A stretch of DNA of 64,000 bases from Marinibacterium profundimaris (GCF_002210095.1 NZ_AQQR01000002.1:496001-560000); one strand, 5' to 3'. Counted from the stretch's first letter, positions 7,240-16,003 are shown. Program-made: numbers and translations. The notes: generated from the sequence alone by a model not told the origin.

Positions 7240-8709
7240 TCAGACGGACATGCAGACGTATTTCAGCTCGAGGAAATCATCCAGGCCGTAATGGCTGCCC
7301 TCGCGGCCGAGACCGGATTGCTTGACGCCGCCGAAGGGCGCGACCTCGGTCGAGATGATGCCGGTGTTGATGCCGACGATCCCGTATTCCAGCGCTTCGG
7401 CGACCTTGTACACGCGGCTCAGGTCCTTGGCGTAGAAGTAGGACGCCAGGCCGAAGATCGTGTCGTTGGCCATGGCGATCACGTCGTCCTCGGTCTCGAA
7501 CTTGAAGAGCGGGGCGAGAGGGCCGAAGGTCTCGTCGGTGGCAAAGGCCATGTCCTGCGTGGCGCCGGTGACGATGGTCGGCTGGAAGAAATTGCCCTCC
7601 ATCTCGGCGCCGCCCAGGATCACCTTGCCGCCCTTGGAGGTCGCGTCGGCGATATGCTCGCGCACCTTGTCGCCGGCCTCGGGGTTGATCAGCGGGCCGA
7701 GGTCGGTGCCCTCTTCGAGCCCGTCGCCGACCTTCATCTGTTCCACGCGGGCCTTCAGCTTGGCGGCAAAGGCATCATAGACGCCGGCCTGCACGTAGAT
7801 CCGGTTGGCGCAGACGCAGGTCTGGCCGTTGTTGCGGAACTTGCAGAGGATCGCGCCTTCGACGGCGGCATCCAGGTCGGCGTCGTCGAAAACGATGAAG
7901 GGCGCGTTGCCGCCCAGCTCCATCGAGCATTTCAGCACCTGGTCGGCGGCCTGTTTCAGCAGGATGCGCCCCACCTCGGTCGAGCCGGTGAAGGTCAGCT
8001 TGCGGATGCCGGGGTTCTCGCAGAATTCCTTGCCGACCGCGCTGGACGAGGAAGAGGTGACCACGTTGAACACACCCGCCGGGATGCCGGCGCGCTCGGC
8101 CAGCACGGCCAGAGCCGTGGCCGACAGCGGCGTTTCCGCGGCGGGACGCGCGACAAAGGCGCAGCCGGCGGCCAGCGCGGGGCCGGCCTTGCGGGTGATC
8201 ATGGCGTTGGGAAAGTTCCACGGTGTGATCGACGCGGCGACGCCGATGGGCTGCTTCATCACCGTGATGCGCTTGTCGCGCTGGTGGCCGGGGATGGTGT
8301 CGCCGTAGACGCGCTTGGCCTCTTCGCCGAAGAACTCGATAAAGCTGGCGCCATAGGCGATCTCGCCCTTGGCCTCGGCCAGCGGCTTGCCCTGTTCGGC
8401 GGTCAGGATGGTGCCCAGGTCGTCCTGGTTTTCCATCATCAGGTCGAACCACTTGCGCATGATCTGCGCGCGCTCCTTGCCGGTCATCGCGGCCCATTCC
8501 TTCTGGGCGGCGACGGCCTTGTCGATGGCCTGCCCCACCTGGGCGCGGCTGAGATCGGCGACCTGGGCGATGACATCGCCGCGCGCCGGATTGCTGACGT
8601 CGAAGGTGCCGTCATCGCCGTCGATCCATTCGCCCCCGACATAGGCCTTGGGGGCAAGAAGGCTGGGATCCTTCAGAAGCGATTGCAGATTGGTCATTGT
8701 ATCGAGCAT
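7240..8709 (-). CDS. gabD: NAD(P)-dependent succinate-semialdehyde dehydrogenase
   Basis: Oxidises succinate semialdehyde to succinate, the last step of GABA breakdown, in the cytoplasm. The 489 residues match the family. Landmarks: PWNFP at 163-167, FTGSTEVG near 240, catalytic Glu264 in ELGGNAP and catalytic Cys298 in NGQTC. Residue 188 is Arg in RPAAETP where many aldehyde dehydrogenases have Lys (KPA), a position that touches the cofactor. ATG 8709 is chosen because GGGGAG precedes it by 6 bases; a much longer upstream frame is chance antisense reading. No GABA aminotransferase is adjacent, so a related semialdehyde substrate is possible. Confidence 0.88.
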   Translation of the reverse strand: MLDTMTNLQSLLKDPSLLAPKAYVGGEWIDGDDGTFDVSNPARGDVIAQVADLSRAQVGQAIDKAVAAQKEWAAMTGKERAQIMRKWFDLMMENQDDLGTILTAEQGKPLAEAKGEIAYGASFIEFFGEEAKRVYGDTIPGHQRDKRITVMKQPIGVAASITPWNFPNAMITRKAGPALAAGCAFVARPAAETPLSATALAVLAERAGIPAGVFNVVTSSSSSAVGKEFCENPGIRKLTFTGSTEVGRILLKQAADQVLKCSMELGGNAPFIVFDDADLDAAVEGAILCKFRNNGQTCVCANRIYVQAGVYDAFAAKLKARVEQMKVGDGLEEGTDLGPLINPEAGDKVREHIADATSKGGKVILGGAEMEGNFFQPTIVTGATQDMAFATDETFGPLAPLFKFETEDDVIAMANDTIFGLASYFYAKDLSRVYKVAEALEYGIVGINTGIISTEVAPFGGVKQSGLGREGSHYGLDDFLELKYVCMSV

Positions 8710-8790
8710 GGTGGTCTCCCCGGGGGGTTGATTTTGCGCGCAGGAAACGCCCTCGGGCCGGGTTTGTCCAGTGCCGCGAGGGAGGCTGAC

Positions 8791-9582
8791 ATGGATCTCA
8801 GCGAAGCTTACGCCAACGGGCCCCATATTCCGGGCGGGTCCGACTATCCGGCGCGATGGGCGCGCGCGGCAGAGGCCTTCCGGTCGGAAATGGGCCCGCG
8901 GGCCGAGATCGGCCTGGCCTACGGAACCGGAACGCGGCAGGCGTTCGACCTGTTCCATCCCGACGGCGCGGCGTCGCGCGGCACGGTGATCTTCGTGCAT
9001 GGCGGGTACTGGCGGTCGCTGGCGCGGTCCGACTGGTCCTGGCTGGCGGCGGGGCCGCTGGGGCGCGGCTGGACGGTGGCGATGCCGGGGTATGACCTGT
9101 GCCCGGCCGTGCGGATCACCGACATCACCCGCCAGGTCGCCGCCGCCGTTCAGGCCGTGGCCGACCGAACCTCCGGGCCGATCGCCCTGACCGGCCATTC
9201 TGCGGGCGGTCATCTTGTTGCGCGGATGCTGGACCCCGAGCTCTTGCCCGAGGCGGTGGCAGGGCGGCTGGTCTCGGTGCAGCCGATCTCGCCGCTGGCG
9301 GACCTGGCGCCGCTGATGCAGACCAACCTGAACGACGACCTGCATCTGGACCCGGCCGAGGCGGTGGCCGAAAGCCCGATCCACATGACAGACCGGCGCG
9401 ACGTGCCGGTTTCGGTCCTGGTGGGCGGGGCGGAGCGGCCGGCCTTCCTGGACCAGACGCTGTGGCTGGCCGAGGCCTGGGGCGTGGAGCGGATCGTGGC
9501 CAAGGGGCGGCACCATTTCGACGTGATCGACGCGCTTGCGGATCCGGGGTCGGCGCTGGTCGCGCGGCTCTGCGTGGAATAA
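8791..9582 (+). CDS. Alpha/beta hydrolase, kynurenine-formamidase-like
   Basis: A cytoplasmic 263-residue esterase/amidase. It has the HGGYW oxyanion motif at 70-74 and the nucleophile elbow GHSAGG at 135-140 (Ser137); the catalytic His is probably in GRHHFDV near residue 243. HGGxW plus GHSAGG is typical of arylformamidase-like hydrolases (AFMID/BNA7 type), but no other kynurenine gene is near, so the substrate is open. ATG 8791 follows GGAGG by 5 bases. It diverges from gabD, with only 81 bases between the starts. Confidence 0.75.
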   Translation: MDLSEAYANGPHIPGGSDYPARWARAAEAFRSEMGPRAEIGLAYGTGTRQAFDLFHPDGAASRGTVIFVHGGYWRSLARSDWSWLAAGPLGRGWTVAMPGYDLCPAVRITDITRQVAAAVQAVADRTSGPIALTGHSAGGHLVARMLDPELLPEAVAGRLVSVQPISPLADLAPLMQTNLNDDLHLDPAEAVAESPIHMTDRRDVPVSVLVGGAERPAFLDQTLWLAEAWGVERIVAKGRHHFDVIDALADPGSALVARLCVE

Positions 9583-9605
9583 GGCGGCAAGCCCGGGGCT
9601 GCGCC

Positions 9606-9626
9606 AGAAAATTCGACGAATTTTCT
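9606..9626. repeat. Perfect AT-rich palindrome between the hydrolase and creatinase genes
   Basis: AGAAAATTCG (9606-9615), a central A, then CGAATTTTCT (9617-9626): a perfect 10-bp inverted repeat in a GC-rich gap. It may act as a terminator stem for the hydrolase gene, as the 3' arm carries TTTT, or as a protein site. Confidence 0.6.
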
Positions 9627-9767
9627 CGGCCGGATGCGACGCCGGGGTCCTTGATCCTTCTGCCGGAACACGGCACCGTCCGCGCAGGGGCCGGGCGATG
9701 GCGTCGCCCGGATCAGACCCCGATCCGTCCTGAACGCCGGGACCTTGTCTGGCAAGGAACACCGACC

Positions 9768-10985
9768 ATGACGCCCACTCCGATCCGCCCCGAAACCTAC
9801 CGCTTTCACAACGGTCAGAAGGCAGCCCTGCCCTTTGAGCCTCAAGAATACGACCAGCGGCTCGCCAAGCTGCGCGAGCGGATGGAAACGCTGGGCGTCG
9901 ACACCGCGCTCTTCACCTCGATGCAGAACGTGGCCTATTACTCGGGCTTTCTGTATTGCAGCTTCGGCCGGCCCTATGGGCTTGTCGTCACCGCCGATCA
10001 GTCCGTCACCATCAGCGCGGGCATCGACGCCGGCCAGCCCTGGCGGCGCAGCCATGGCGACACCCTCACCTATACCGACTGGAGCCGGGACAATTTCTGG
10101 CGCGCGGTCAAATCCGTCGTCGGCGAGGGCGCGGTGCTGGGCTGCGAAAGCGATCACCTCACCCTTATCCAGCGCGACCGGCTGGAGGATTTCCTGCAGC
10201 CGCTCACCATGCTCGACTTGTCGCTGGAGGCGATGGAACAGCGCATGCACAAGACCGATGCCGAGATCGCCCTGATCCGCGAAGGCGCCCAGGTGGCCGA
10301 CGTGGGTGGCTTTGCGATCCGCGATGTAATCCGCGAGGGCACGCGCGAGATCGACGTGGCCATGGCCGGGCGCGACGCGATGGAGCTTGAGATCGCGAAA
10401 CGGTTCCCCGAGGCCGAGTACCGCGACACCTGGGTCTGGTTCCAGTCGGATCTGAACACCGATGGCGCGCACAACCCGGTCACGTCGCGCGCCCTGCAGC
10501 GCGGGGATATCCTGTCGCTCAACGCCTTCCCGATGATCTCGGGCTACTACACGGCGCTGGAACGCACGCTGTTCCTGGGCGATGTCGATCCCGCAAGCCG
10601 AAAGATCTGGGAGGCCAATGTCGCCACCCATGAATACGGCATGTCTCTGCTGAAGCCCGGCGCGTCCTGTGGCGAGATCACGCAGCAGATCAACGCCTTC
10701 CTCTCCGAGCGCGACCTGCTGCAATACCGTACCTTCGGTTACGGCCATTCCTTCGGCGTGCTCAGCCACTACTACGGGCGCGAGGCCGGGCTGGAGCTGC
10801 GCGAGGATATCGACACGGTGCTGGAACCCGGCATGGTGATCTCGATGGAGCCGATGCTGACCATTCCCCATGGCCAGCCCGGCGCCGGCGGATACCGAGA
10901 GCACGACATTCTGGTGATCAACGAAACCGGCGCCGAGAACATCACCGGCTTCCCCTATGGGCCCGAGTTCAACGTCGTCGGATAG
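9768..10985 (+). CDS. Creatinase (creatine amidinohydrolase)
   Basis: Hydrolyses creatine to sarcosine and urea. The 405 residues match the length and sequence of the Pseudomonas enzyme as I remember it: FLYCSFGRPYGLVVT at about 61-75, GQPWRR at 89-94, NTDGAHNPVT at 230-239 with catalytic His235, ALERTLFLG with Glu265, and TFGYGHSFGVLSHYYGREAG followed by VLEPGMVISMEPM. The fold is the M24 pita-bread fold without metal. Roseobacters also use an M24 homologue as a DMSP lyase (DddP), but these motifs fit creatinase better. ATG 9768 follows AAGGAA. No sarcosine oxidase or creatininase gene is in the window. Confidence 0.9.
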   Translation: MTPTPIRPETYRFHNGQKAALPFEPQEYDQRLAKLRERMETLGVDTALFTSMQNVAYYSGFLYCSFGRPYGLVVTADQSVTISAGIDAGQPWRRSHGDTLTYTDWSRDNFWRAVKSVVGEGAVLGCESDHLTLIQRDRLEDFLQPLTMLDLSLEAMEQRMHKTDAEIALIREGAQVADVGGFAIRDVIREGTREIDVAMAGRDAMELEIAKRFPEAEYRDTWVWFQSDLNTDGAHNPVTSRALQRGDILSLNAFPMISGYYTALERTLFLGDVDPASRKIWEANVATHEYGMSLLKPGASCGEITQQINAFLSERDLLQYRTFGYGHSFGVLSHYYGREAGLELREDIDTVLEPGMVISMEPMLTIPHGQPGAGGYREHDILVINETGAENITGFPYGPEFNVVG

Positions 10986-11029
10986 AGGCGCAAGGCGCGG
11001 AGGCTGGTCTCCGTTCGGCCGACCCACAC

Positions 11030-11058
11030 AAACGCCGCGGATCATGTCCGCGGCGTTT
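11030..11058. terminator. Bidirectional terminator between creatinase and the HxlR gene
   Basis: AAACGCCGCGGA (11030-11041) pairs perfectly with TCCGCGGCGTTT (11047-11058), 5-base loop TCATG. It serves the two converging genes ending at 10985 and 11101. Confidence 0.75.
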
Positions 11059-11100
11059 GCTGTCCACGGCTTCGGGGCGCGTTGCCGGATGGCGAAGACC

Positions 11101-11484
11101 CTAGGCCGCCGCGCCAGACGTGGGATCGGCCCGGGCGTCGTACTCCGCCCGGCTCTCGCGGATCCCGCCCTGATGCGTCACGGCCCAGTCGTTCAGCGCG
11201 CCGATCGCGGCATGCAGCGACAGCCCCCGTTCGGTCAGCGCGTATTCCACCTGCGGCGGCGCGGTCGGCAGCACCTCCCGCGTGACAAGCCCGTCGCGTT
11301 CCAGATGCCGGAGCGTCACCGACAGCATCCTCTGCGACACCCCGTCGATCACCCGCTTCAGCGCGTTGAACCGGCAGGGCCCCTTCGACAGCTCCAGGAT
11401 CACCAGAACCGACCAGGCATCGCCGACACGGTCGAGAACGTCGCGGACGGGGCAGGCGAAGTTCCGGGTGCGGCGGGCAGGCAT
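11101..11484 (-). CDS. HxlR-family transcriptional regulator
   Basis: A 127-residue winged-helix DNA-binding protein. CPVRDVLDRVGDAWSVLVI at residues 11-29 is the HxlR start, with the conserved Cys11 that senses electrophiles or oxidants in many members. RFNALKRVIDGVSQRMLSVTLRHLERDGLV is the recognition helix and wing region. It diverges from an NAD(P)-binding oxidoreductase gene, the usual arrangement for HxlR regulators and their targets, and the intergenic region holds a clear palindrome. Autorepression and repression of the neighbour are inferred. Confidence 0.85.
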   Translation of the reverse strand: MPARRTRNFACPVRDVLDRVGDAWSVLVILELSKGPCRFNALKRVIDGVSQRMLSVTLRHLERDGLVTREVLPTAPPQVEYALTERGLSLHAAIGALNDWAVTHQGGIRESRAEYDARADPTSGAAA

Positions 11485-11495
11485 GGTTCCTCCAA

Positions 11496-11505
11496 GGTAA
11501 CTATG
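11496..11505. promoter_or_regulatory. Possible second HxlR half-operator
   Basis: GGTAACTATG lies 12 bases before the hxlR-type start codon and matches, with one base missing, the half-site GGTTACTATGC of the palindrome at 11551. Confidence 0.35.
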
Positions 11506-11550
11506 AGACGGCGCAATGCGTATTCCGGGGGCCGGGCGGACCCTCTAGAT

Positions 11551-11567
11551 GGTTACGCATAGTAACC
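11551..11567. promoter_or_regulatory. Candidate HxlR operator
   Basis: GGTTAC-GCATA-GTAACC is a perfect 6-bp inverted repeat with a 5-bp spacer, 24 bases before the oxidoreductase start. HxlR-type proteins bind such GTAC/GTAAC inverted repeats. Confidence 0.6.
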
Positions 11568-11590
11568 TGATTGGGAAAAGGAGCCAAGTC

Positions 11591-12217
11591 ATGAAGCTTC
11601 TCGTCATCGGAGCCTCCGGCATGATCGGCAGCCGTGTCACCGAAGAGGCCCTGGGCCGTGGCCACGAGGTCATCGCCGCCGTGCGCTCGCCCGAGGCCCT
11701 GCCCGCGAAAGACGGCCTGACCCCGCTGAAGCTGGAGGTTACCGACGGAGCCGCCGTGGCCGCAGCGGCGAAGGACGCCGACGTGATCGTCGGCACGGTC
11801 AGCCCGCGCAGCACGGGCAACCCGGCGCAGGAGATGGAAGACATCATGAAGGGCTACGTCGCCGGCGCCACAGGGGCGGGCAAACCGATCGTGGTCGTCG
11901 GCGGGGCCGGCACGCTGAACCTGCCCGACGGCACCCCCGTCGCCGACGTGGTGCCCGAGGCCTATGCCGCGGAGGCCAAGGCCATGCGGGCCGCCTATGC
12001 GCTGCTGGACGCCTCGGACGCGGCATACAGTTTCATCGCGCCCCCGGGCGAGATCGCCCCGGGCGAAAAGACCGGCAAGTTCCGGCTGGGTGGCCGCGAA
12101 TACCTGACCGACGCCGAGGGCAACAGCCGCATCAGCGCCGAGGATTTCGCGATCGCGCTGGTGGACGAGGCCGAGGCGCCGAAACACGGGCGCGCGATCT
12201 TCACCGTCGCCTACTGA
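11591..12217 (+). CDS. NAD(P)-binding oxidoreductase, atypical short-chain/NmrA-like
   Basis: A 208-residue Rossmann protein with GASGMIG at 7-13. Similar proteins act as quinone or flavin reductases or as redox sensors (SDR atypical subgroup 5, YwnB-like). There is no Tyr-x3-Lys pair as in classical SDRs. ATG 11591 follows AAGGAG-like sequence (AAAAGGAG at 11576-11583). Control by the divergent HxlR protein is likely, which would make it part of a response to quinones or aldehydes. Confidence 0.8.
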   Translation: MKLLVIGASGMIGSRVTEEALGRGHEVIAAVRSPEALPAKDGLTPLKLEVTDGAAVAAAAKDADVIVGTVSPRSTGNPAQEMEDIMKGYVAGATGAGKPIVVVGGAGTLNLPDGTPVADVVPEAYAAEAKAMRAAYALLDASDAAYSFIAPPGEIAPGEKTGKFRLGGREYLTDAEGNSRISAEDFAIALVDEAEAPKHGRAIFTVAY

Positions 12218-12259
12218 GGCGCCGTCCTGCCGGGGCCGGACAGTCCCGTGCCCCGGATG

Positions 12260-12298
12260 AAAAGGCGGTCCGCGCATCCCCATGCGCGGGCCGCTTTT
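12260..12298. terminator. Bidirectional terminator
   Basis: AAAAGGCGG (12260-12268) and CCGCGCAT (12270-12277) pair with ATGCGCGG (12282-12289) and CCGCTTTT (12291-12298), loop CCCC. It lies between the convergent genes ending at 12217 and 12331, with A- and T-runs on both sides. Confidence 0.75.
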
Positions 12299-12330
12299 GC
12301 GGCTTGGTGGACCGGGCTGCGCTGCCCGGC

Positions 12331-12888
12331 TTAGCGGCCGAAATCGGCCAGGCTCTTGAAATCCATGGATTTCAGAAGGTCGAGCATCATGTCGATGTCA
12401 TCGCCCTTGGCCTGGACCAGGATACGCTTGTCGATCAGCCCGGTGATCTCGCTGTCCTGCACCATGAACTTCTCGCGGCCCACGCGCTCGATCTTGGCGC
12501 CCATCGCGCCGGCATTGCCAAGGGCCGCGGCCATCCCGGCAACCATCGGATTGTCGGCCATCAGCGTGATCGTGAACGACCCGCTGTCGCTGCTGTAATC
12601 CGCTTCGGCCCCGGTGCCGCCGCCCATCATGGCCAGCCCGGCACCCATTTCGGTGTTGACCTCGCGGGTCCAGCCGTCGGGCGCCTCGGGCAGGAAGCCG
12701 GTCAGCGCGTCGGCCTTCATCGAGGCCATGAGCTGTTTGGCGTAATCCAGCTCCTCCATCGCATAGCCGATATCGCCCTCCTCGTAGGAGGTGATGGCGT
12801 TTTGCAGCGCATCGGTGACGTCGTCGGCATGAGCGGGCAGGGCGGCGGACAGGGACAGGACGGAAACGGCAAGGAATGAACGGCGCAT
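12331..12888 (-). CDS. Conserved hypothetical periplasmic protein
   Basis: Not recognised. The 185 residues start with a clear signal peptide (MRRSFLAVSVLSLSAALPAHA, cleaved near 21). The mature part has a helical start (YEEGDIGYAMEELDYAKQL), a Gly/Ala/Met-rich centre (GLAMMGGGTGAEADYS) and a C-terminal half of alternating strands ending DLLKSMDFKSLADFGR. No catalytic motif or cysteine is visible. A single gene with its own terminator. Confidence 0.7.
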   Translation of the reverse strand: MRRSFLAVSVLSLSAALPAHADDVTDALQNAITSYEEGDIGYAMEELDYAKQLMASMKADALTGFLPEAPDGWTREVNTEMGAGLAMMGGGTGAEADYSSDSGSFTITLMADNPMVAGMAAALGNAGAMGAKIERVGREKFMVQDSEITGLIDKRILVQAKGDDIDMMLDLLKSMDFKSLADFGR

Positions 12889-13335
12889 ATGGGTTGGCCT
12901 CCGGAAATTCTGGAAATGGTGACTTCAACTCTGCGCCCTGGGGCGCCTGTTCTTCGTACCGCCCTGGACCAATGGGGGAATGCGTAATTTTGCCCACGTG
13001 CCTCATCTTTTGCACCCGGCGGGGTCGACCGCCATCGCCACCGGCCAGACAAATTTCATATTGCACACAAGGTTTTATCGCCACTTGTCCGGCAGCTATC
13101 AGGGCGCCCACGATCCCGGCACCGAATTTTGCCGCAGTCAGGCAGAAGATCGTGCCGCGCGTCCGCTGTTGCGGCCCGGTGGGCCCCCGTCCTAGTCTGG
13201 GCCAAGAGCGCCGGGCCGTCCGGGCCGGCGCGCAGAAAGACAGGCTGTGCTGCCCATGATCCGAACCCTCTTCCCGACGCCCCGTCCCGCCACCCCCGGC
13301 AGGACCTTCGGGCCGGGCGCCTGGGGGGAAGGCCC
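12889..13335. other. Gene-free intergenic stretch (447 bp)
   Basis: This gap separates two divergent transcripts. Its middle (about 13045-13080) is AT-richer than its flanks and could hold promoters, but I find no convincing -35/-10 pair, repeat or RNA. Short open frames here lack ribosome sites and protein-like composition. Confidence 0.4.
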
Positions 13336-13602
13336 ATGATCAGCCTGTTGCGCATGCTGATCCCGCTTCTGATCATCCTCAGCCTGGTGTATGCCGTGGC
13401 CGCCTTCCGGGCCCGCGCGCGCGCCCGCGACCGGCTGGAGGAGGAATGGGAGGAAGAGGGCATGACCGGCGACCGCGACGCCTTTATCGAGGACGGGCTG
13501 GAGGATTACGCGGGCTCGTTCCGGCGCAAGATGCTTCTGGCGATTTACGTCGTTCCCCTTTGCCTCATCGCGCTCATGGTCTATCTGACAAACTACAGTT
13601 GA
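13336..13602 (+). CDS. Small two-helix membrane protein
   Basis: Not recognised; 88 residues. Membrane segment 1 covers about residues 3-23 (LLRMLIPLLIILSLVYAVAAF). A basic/acidic cytoplasmic stretch follows (RARARARDRLEEEWEEEGMTG), and segment 2 covers about 66-84 (MLLAIYVVPLCLIALMVYL). ATG 13336 follows GGGGGGAAGG. The next gene starts 9 bases after the stop, so the two form an operon and may act together in the inner membrane. Confidence 0.7.
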   Translation: MISLLRMLIPLLIILSLVYAVAAFRARARARDRLEEEWEEEGMTGDRDAFIEDGLEDYAGSFRRKMLLAIYVVPLCLIALMVYLTNYS

Positions 13603-13611
13603 GAGGCAGAG

Positions 13612-14256
13612 ATGACGTATATCAAGTGGGCGATTATCATCGTGTTCTGGGGTCTGATCGCCTCGGTCCTGTTCTACACGCTGCCGCGGCATGACGTGGT
13701 GCGCATCGTCAGCACCGATGTGCGGCGCGTGGATTTCGGCGACAATTCGATCTTCTGGTCCAACGCCGGAGTGGGCGAAGCCGAGGGGACCGCGTCGCGG
13801 GACGTCTTTTTCATCTCGGCCGTGCGGCCGAACGGGAAGACCCGGGTCTATCGCAACGAGGACACCGGCTGGATCTGGCCGCCCTATTTCAAGCTGAATT
13901 CCTCCAACGTGCAGGCCGAGGCCAGCGACCTGCAATCGAACTCGGCCGATCCCAGATGGGTGTCGGTCCGGTACTACGGCTGGCGGGTCGAGATCTTTTC
14001 GATCTACCCGAACGCCGTGTCGATGAAGGCGGTCGACAGCCCGGACTACAAGGTGGTCAACTACTTCAACATCATCTTTCTCGCGGGCCTGGCCATCCTG
14101 GCCTACGTCATCCACCGCCGGTTCAAGAGATTTCGCGAAAAACGCTTTGACCCGTTGATCGAGGACGTGACGGACCGGTTCGAGGCCGCAAGCGACGAGC
14201 GCGCTGGCCGGACGGGACGATTCCGCCGCTGGCTGGCGGACTGGAAACAGACCTGA
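13612..14256 (+). CDS. DUF1523-family membrane protein
   Basis: A 214-residue protein with an N-terminal membrane anchor (about 5-24), a globular outer domain (PRHDVVRIVSTDVRRVDFG through YGWRVEIFSIYPNAVSMKAV), a second membrane segment at about 143-165 (NIIFLAGLAILAYVIHRRF) and a basic cytoplasmic tail. This layout and the HDVVRIVxTDVRR start match DUF1523, widespread in Rhodobacterales and of unknown function. Co-transcribed with the small membrane protein upstream. Confidence 0.75.
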   Translation: MTYIKWAIIIVFWGLIASVLFYTLPRHDVVRIVSTDVRRVDFGDNSIFWSNAGVGEAEGTASRDVFFISAVRPNGKTRVYRNEDTGWIWPPYFKLNSSNVQAEASDLQSNSADPRWVSVRYYGWRVEIFSIYPNAVSMKAVDSPDYKVVNYFNIIFLAGLAILAYVIHRRFKRFREKRFDPLIEDVTDRFEAASDERAGRTGRFRRWLADWKQT

Positions 14257-14295
14257 CCCCGCAGCCGACGCCGCGCCGGGACAGCAGGATGGACG

Positions 14296-14322
14296 GGCCT
14301 CGCCACATGGCGGGGCCTTTTT
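14296..14322 (+). terminator. Terminator after the DUF1523 gene
   Basis: GGCCTCGCC (14296-14304) pairs with GGCGGGGCC (14309-14317, one T-G pair), loop ACAT, followed by TTTTT. Confidence 0.8.
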
Positions 14323-14356
14323 CGTTGCCGGCACGTCCCTGGCGCGGGGCGCAAGG

Positions 14357-15934
14357 TCAGTCCGAGAACAGGTGGGGCGTCCGCGCGATCTCAAGCGCCT
14401 GGTCATGGCCGATGGACAGAAAGGGCGCGATCTGGTCGGCATTGGCCTCTTCGCTCGCGCGCTCGTTCAGCTGGTGGTAATCCGAGAACCCGGCATCGCG
14501 CAGGTTGTCGGTCTCCTGCGCGACATCGTTGCGGATCGTCGGCAGCAGGCGCTCCAGCGTGGCGCCGCTGGTCAGCTCTCCGGCCAGGCCGACGCGCTTG
14601 GCATGGCCCACCAGGTATTCGTCCGAGAATTCGCACTCGATCTCCAGCACCTTGGTGGTGGACCGGTCGGCGTAGAAATCGTGCAGCAGCTCTATGTTCG
14701 AGGGATCGAGGCAGATGATCAGCCGGTCGCTTTCGAAATAGTCGAAAAGCATCCGCATCATCGCCCGCCGGTGCCGCGCGCGTTTCTCCAGCGAGGACTG
14801 GATTCCGCCGAGATAGGGCAGGGGCGTGTCCTCTTCGTTGAACAGGTAATCCACCGCCGGCAGGTTCGTCACCTGGCGCATGCTCTCGACGATCCGCTTG
14901 GCGACATGCCATTTCTTGCAGACGACGACCATCAGCTCGCGCTCGCGGCCCACGCTGGCCTCGGCCTCCCAGAACCGGGGCGCAAAGCGGCGGCCGATGC
15001 GGCCGCGCCCGGTGAGGAACCTGAACAGGTTGCGGCCCTCGTCCGAAATCCGGAAGTCGATCCCCTGGGTGGCATAGAGCAGGCCGAGCCGCGCGCGCAG
15101 CTCGGTCGCCTCGGGGCTGATCTTGCGGGCGAACAGGCTGTCCTGCGACAGAAGCAGGTCGTAATGGTCGTTGTAGAAGACCACGGGCATCCCGTAGTCG
15201 GTGAACATCAGGAAGGTCAGGGTGCGGTTGCGGATCTCGGTCTCGGGCACGAGGTGGCGGACCATGGTCTGAAAGAACGTCTCGTCCGGGATCCAGGTGG
15301 TGCGGAAGAAGCGCATCACGTCGGGCCGCTGGCTGGCGAACTCCAGGATCAGCTCAAGGGTACGACGGCGCAGGCACCACCACTGGCTGCCGATCTGCAT
15401 CTGAAGGTCCGCCGGCACCTTGCGCGTAAGACCCAGCCGCTTCTGCCACGTGTAGGAGGTGTAGAACCACCATTTGCGTGTGCGCTCGTTGAAGTAGTGG
15501 CGGTAGATCAGCCGCTCTTCCTTGAACCCGGTCTTGATCCAGTCGCTGGTGAAGAAATCGAAGCTTTCGATATAGTCGCAGTCTTCGGTGTCGAGGAAAT
15601 CATGCACGTATTCCGAGGTCTTGATCGCCATGCAATCGCCCGACACCATGTAGAAATGCGTGGCGCGCGGGAAGCTTTCCAGCGCCGCCTCGACCGCGTT
15701 GAGCGTGGCCTGCACGAGCGACCATTCCCCCCAGCCGCAGCGCAGCCGCTTTGCGGCGAAACAGACCGAAGGGTTGTCGCCGAGCGCCTCCTGGATGGCC
15801 CTGTAAGGGCCGGGGCCTGCGCTGGCGTCGAAATGGATCGAGATGTAATCGCCCGTTGCCGTCAGCCGGTTGGCCTGACGGATGATGGCTTCGGGGTCCT
15901 TGTGGCACAGAAGGATGTAGGCGATCTTGGCCAT
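14357..15934 (-). CDS. Core-2/I-branching-type glycosyltransferase with DUF5928-like C-terminal domain
   Basis: A 525-residue cytoplasmic glycosyltransferase. The first 280 residues match the beta-1,6-N-acetylglucosaminyltransferase/xylosyltransferase fold (PF02485, GT14): MAKIAYILLCHKDP, IHFDAS, GDCMAIK, SQWWCLRRRT and WIPDETFFQTM. The rest, roughly 290-525, corresponds to the domain I know as DUF5928, which accompanies this family in Rhodobacterales. Sugar donor and acceptor are unknown; surface polysaccharide is the usual assumption. It diverges from a sulfotransferase gene across an AT-rich region with a palindrome, so shared control is plausible. Confidence 0.82.
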   Translation of the reverse strand: MAKIAYILLCHKDPEAIIRQANRLTATGDYISIHFDASAGPGPYRAIQEALGDNPSVCFAAKRLRCGWGEWSLVQATLNAVEAALESFPRATHFYMVSGDCMAIKTSEYVHDFLDTEDCDYIESFDFFTSDWIKTGFKEERLIYRHYFNERTRKWWFYTSYTWQKRLGLTRKVPADLQMQIGSQWWCLRRRTLELILEFASQRPDVMRFFRTTWIPDETFFQTMVRHLVPETEIRNRTLTFLMFTDYGMPVVFYNDHYDLLLSQDSLFARKISPEATELRARLGLLYATQGIDFRISDEGRNLFRFLTGRGRIGRRFAPRFWEAEASVGRERELMVVVCKKWHVAKRIVESMRQVTNLPAVDYLFNEEDTPLPYLGGIQSSLEKRARHRRAMMRMLFDYFESDRLIICLDPSNIELLHDFYADRSTTKVLEIECEFSDEYLVGHAKRVGLAGELTSGATLERLLPTIRNDVAQETDNLRDAGFSDYHQLNERASEEANADQIAPFLSIGHDQALEIARTPHLFSD

Positions 15935-16003
15935 TCACGGGCCTTGCTTGGGGCTCTGGACTGCTCTTGGGCTACCCTGATAATGATAACGGCCCATTGA
16001 ATA

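Noticed and set aside
13129-13335. In-frame extension of the 88-residue membrane protein gene
   Set aside because: The added residues are Arg/Pro/Ser-rich, and a strong ribosome site directly precedes ATG 13336.
15976-15992. Fur-box-like TGATAATGATAAC between the glycosyltransferase and sulfotransferase genes
   Set aside because: Only one half resembles the Fur array; the other half is GC-rich, and neither neighbour is an iron gene.
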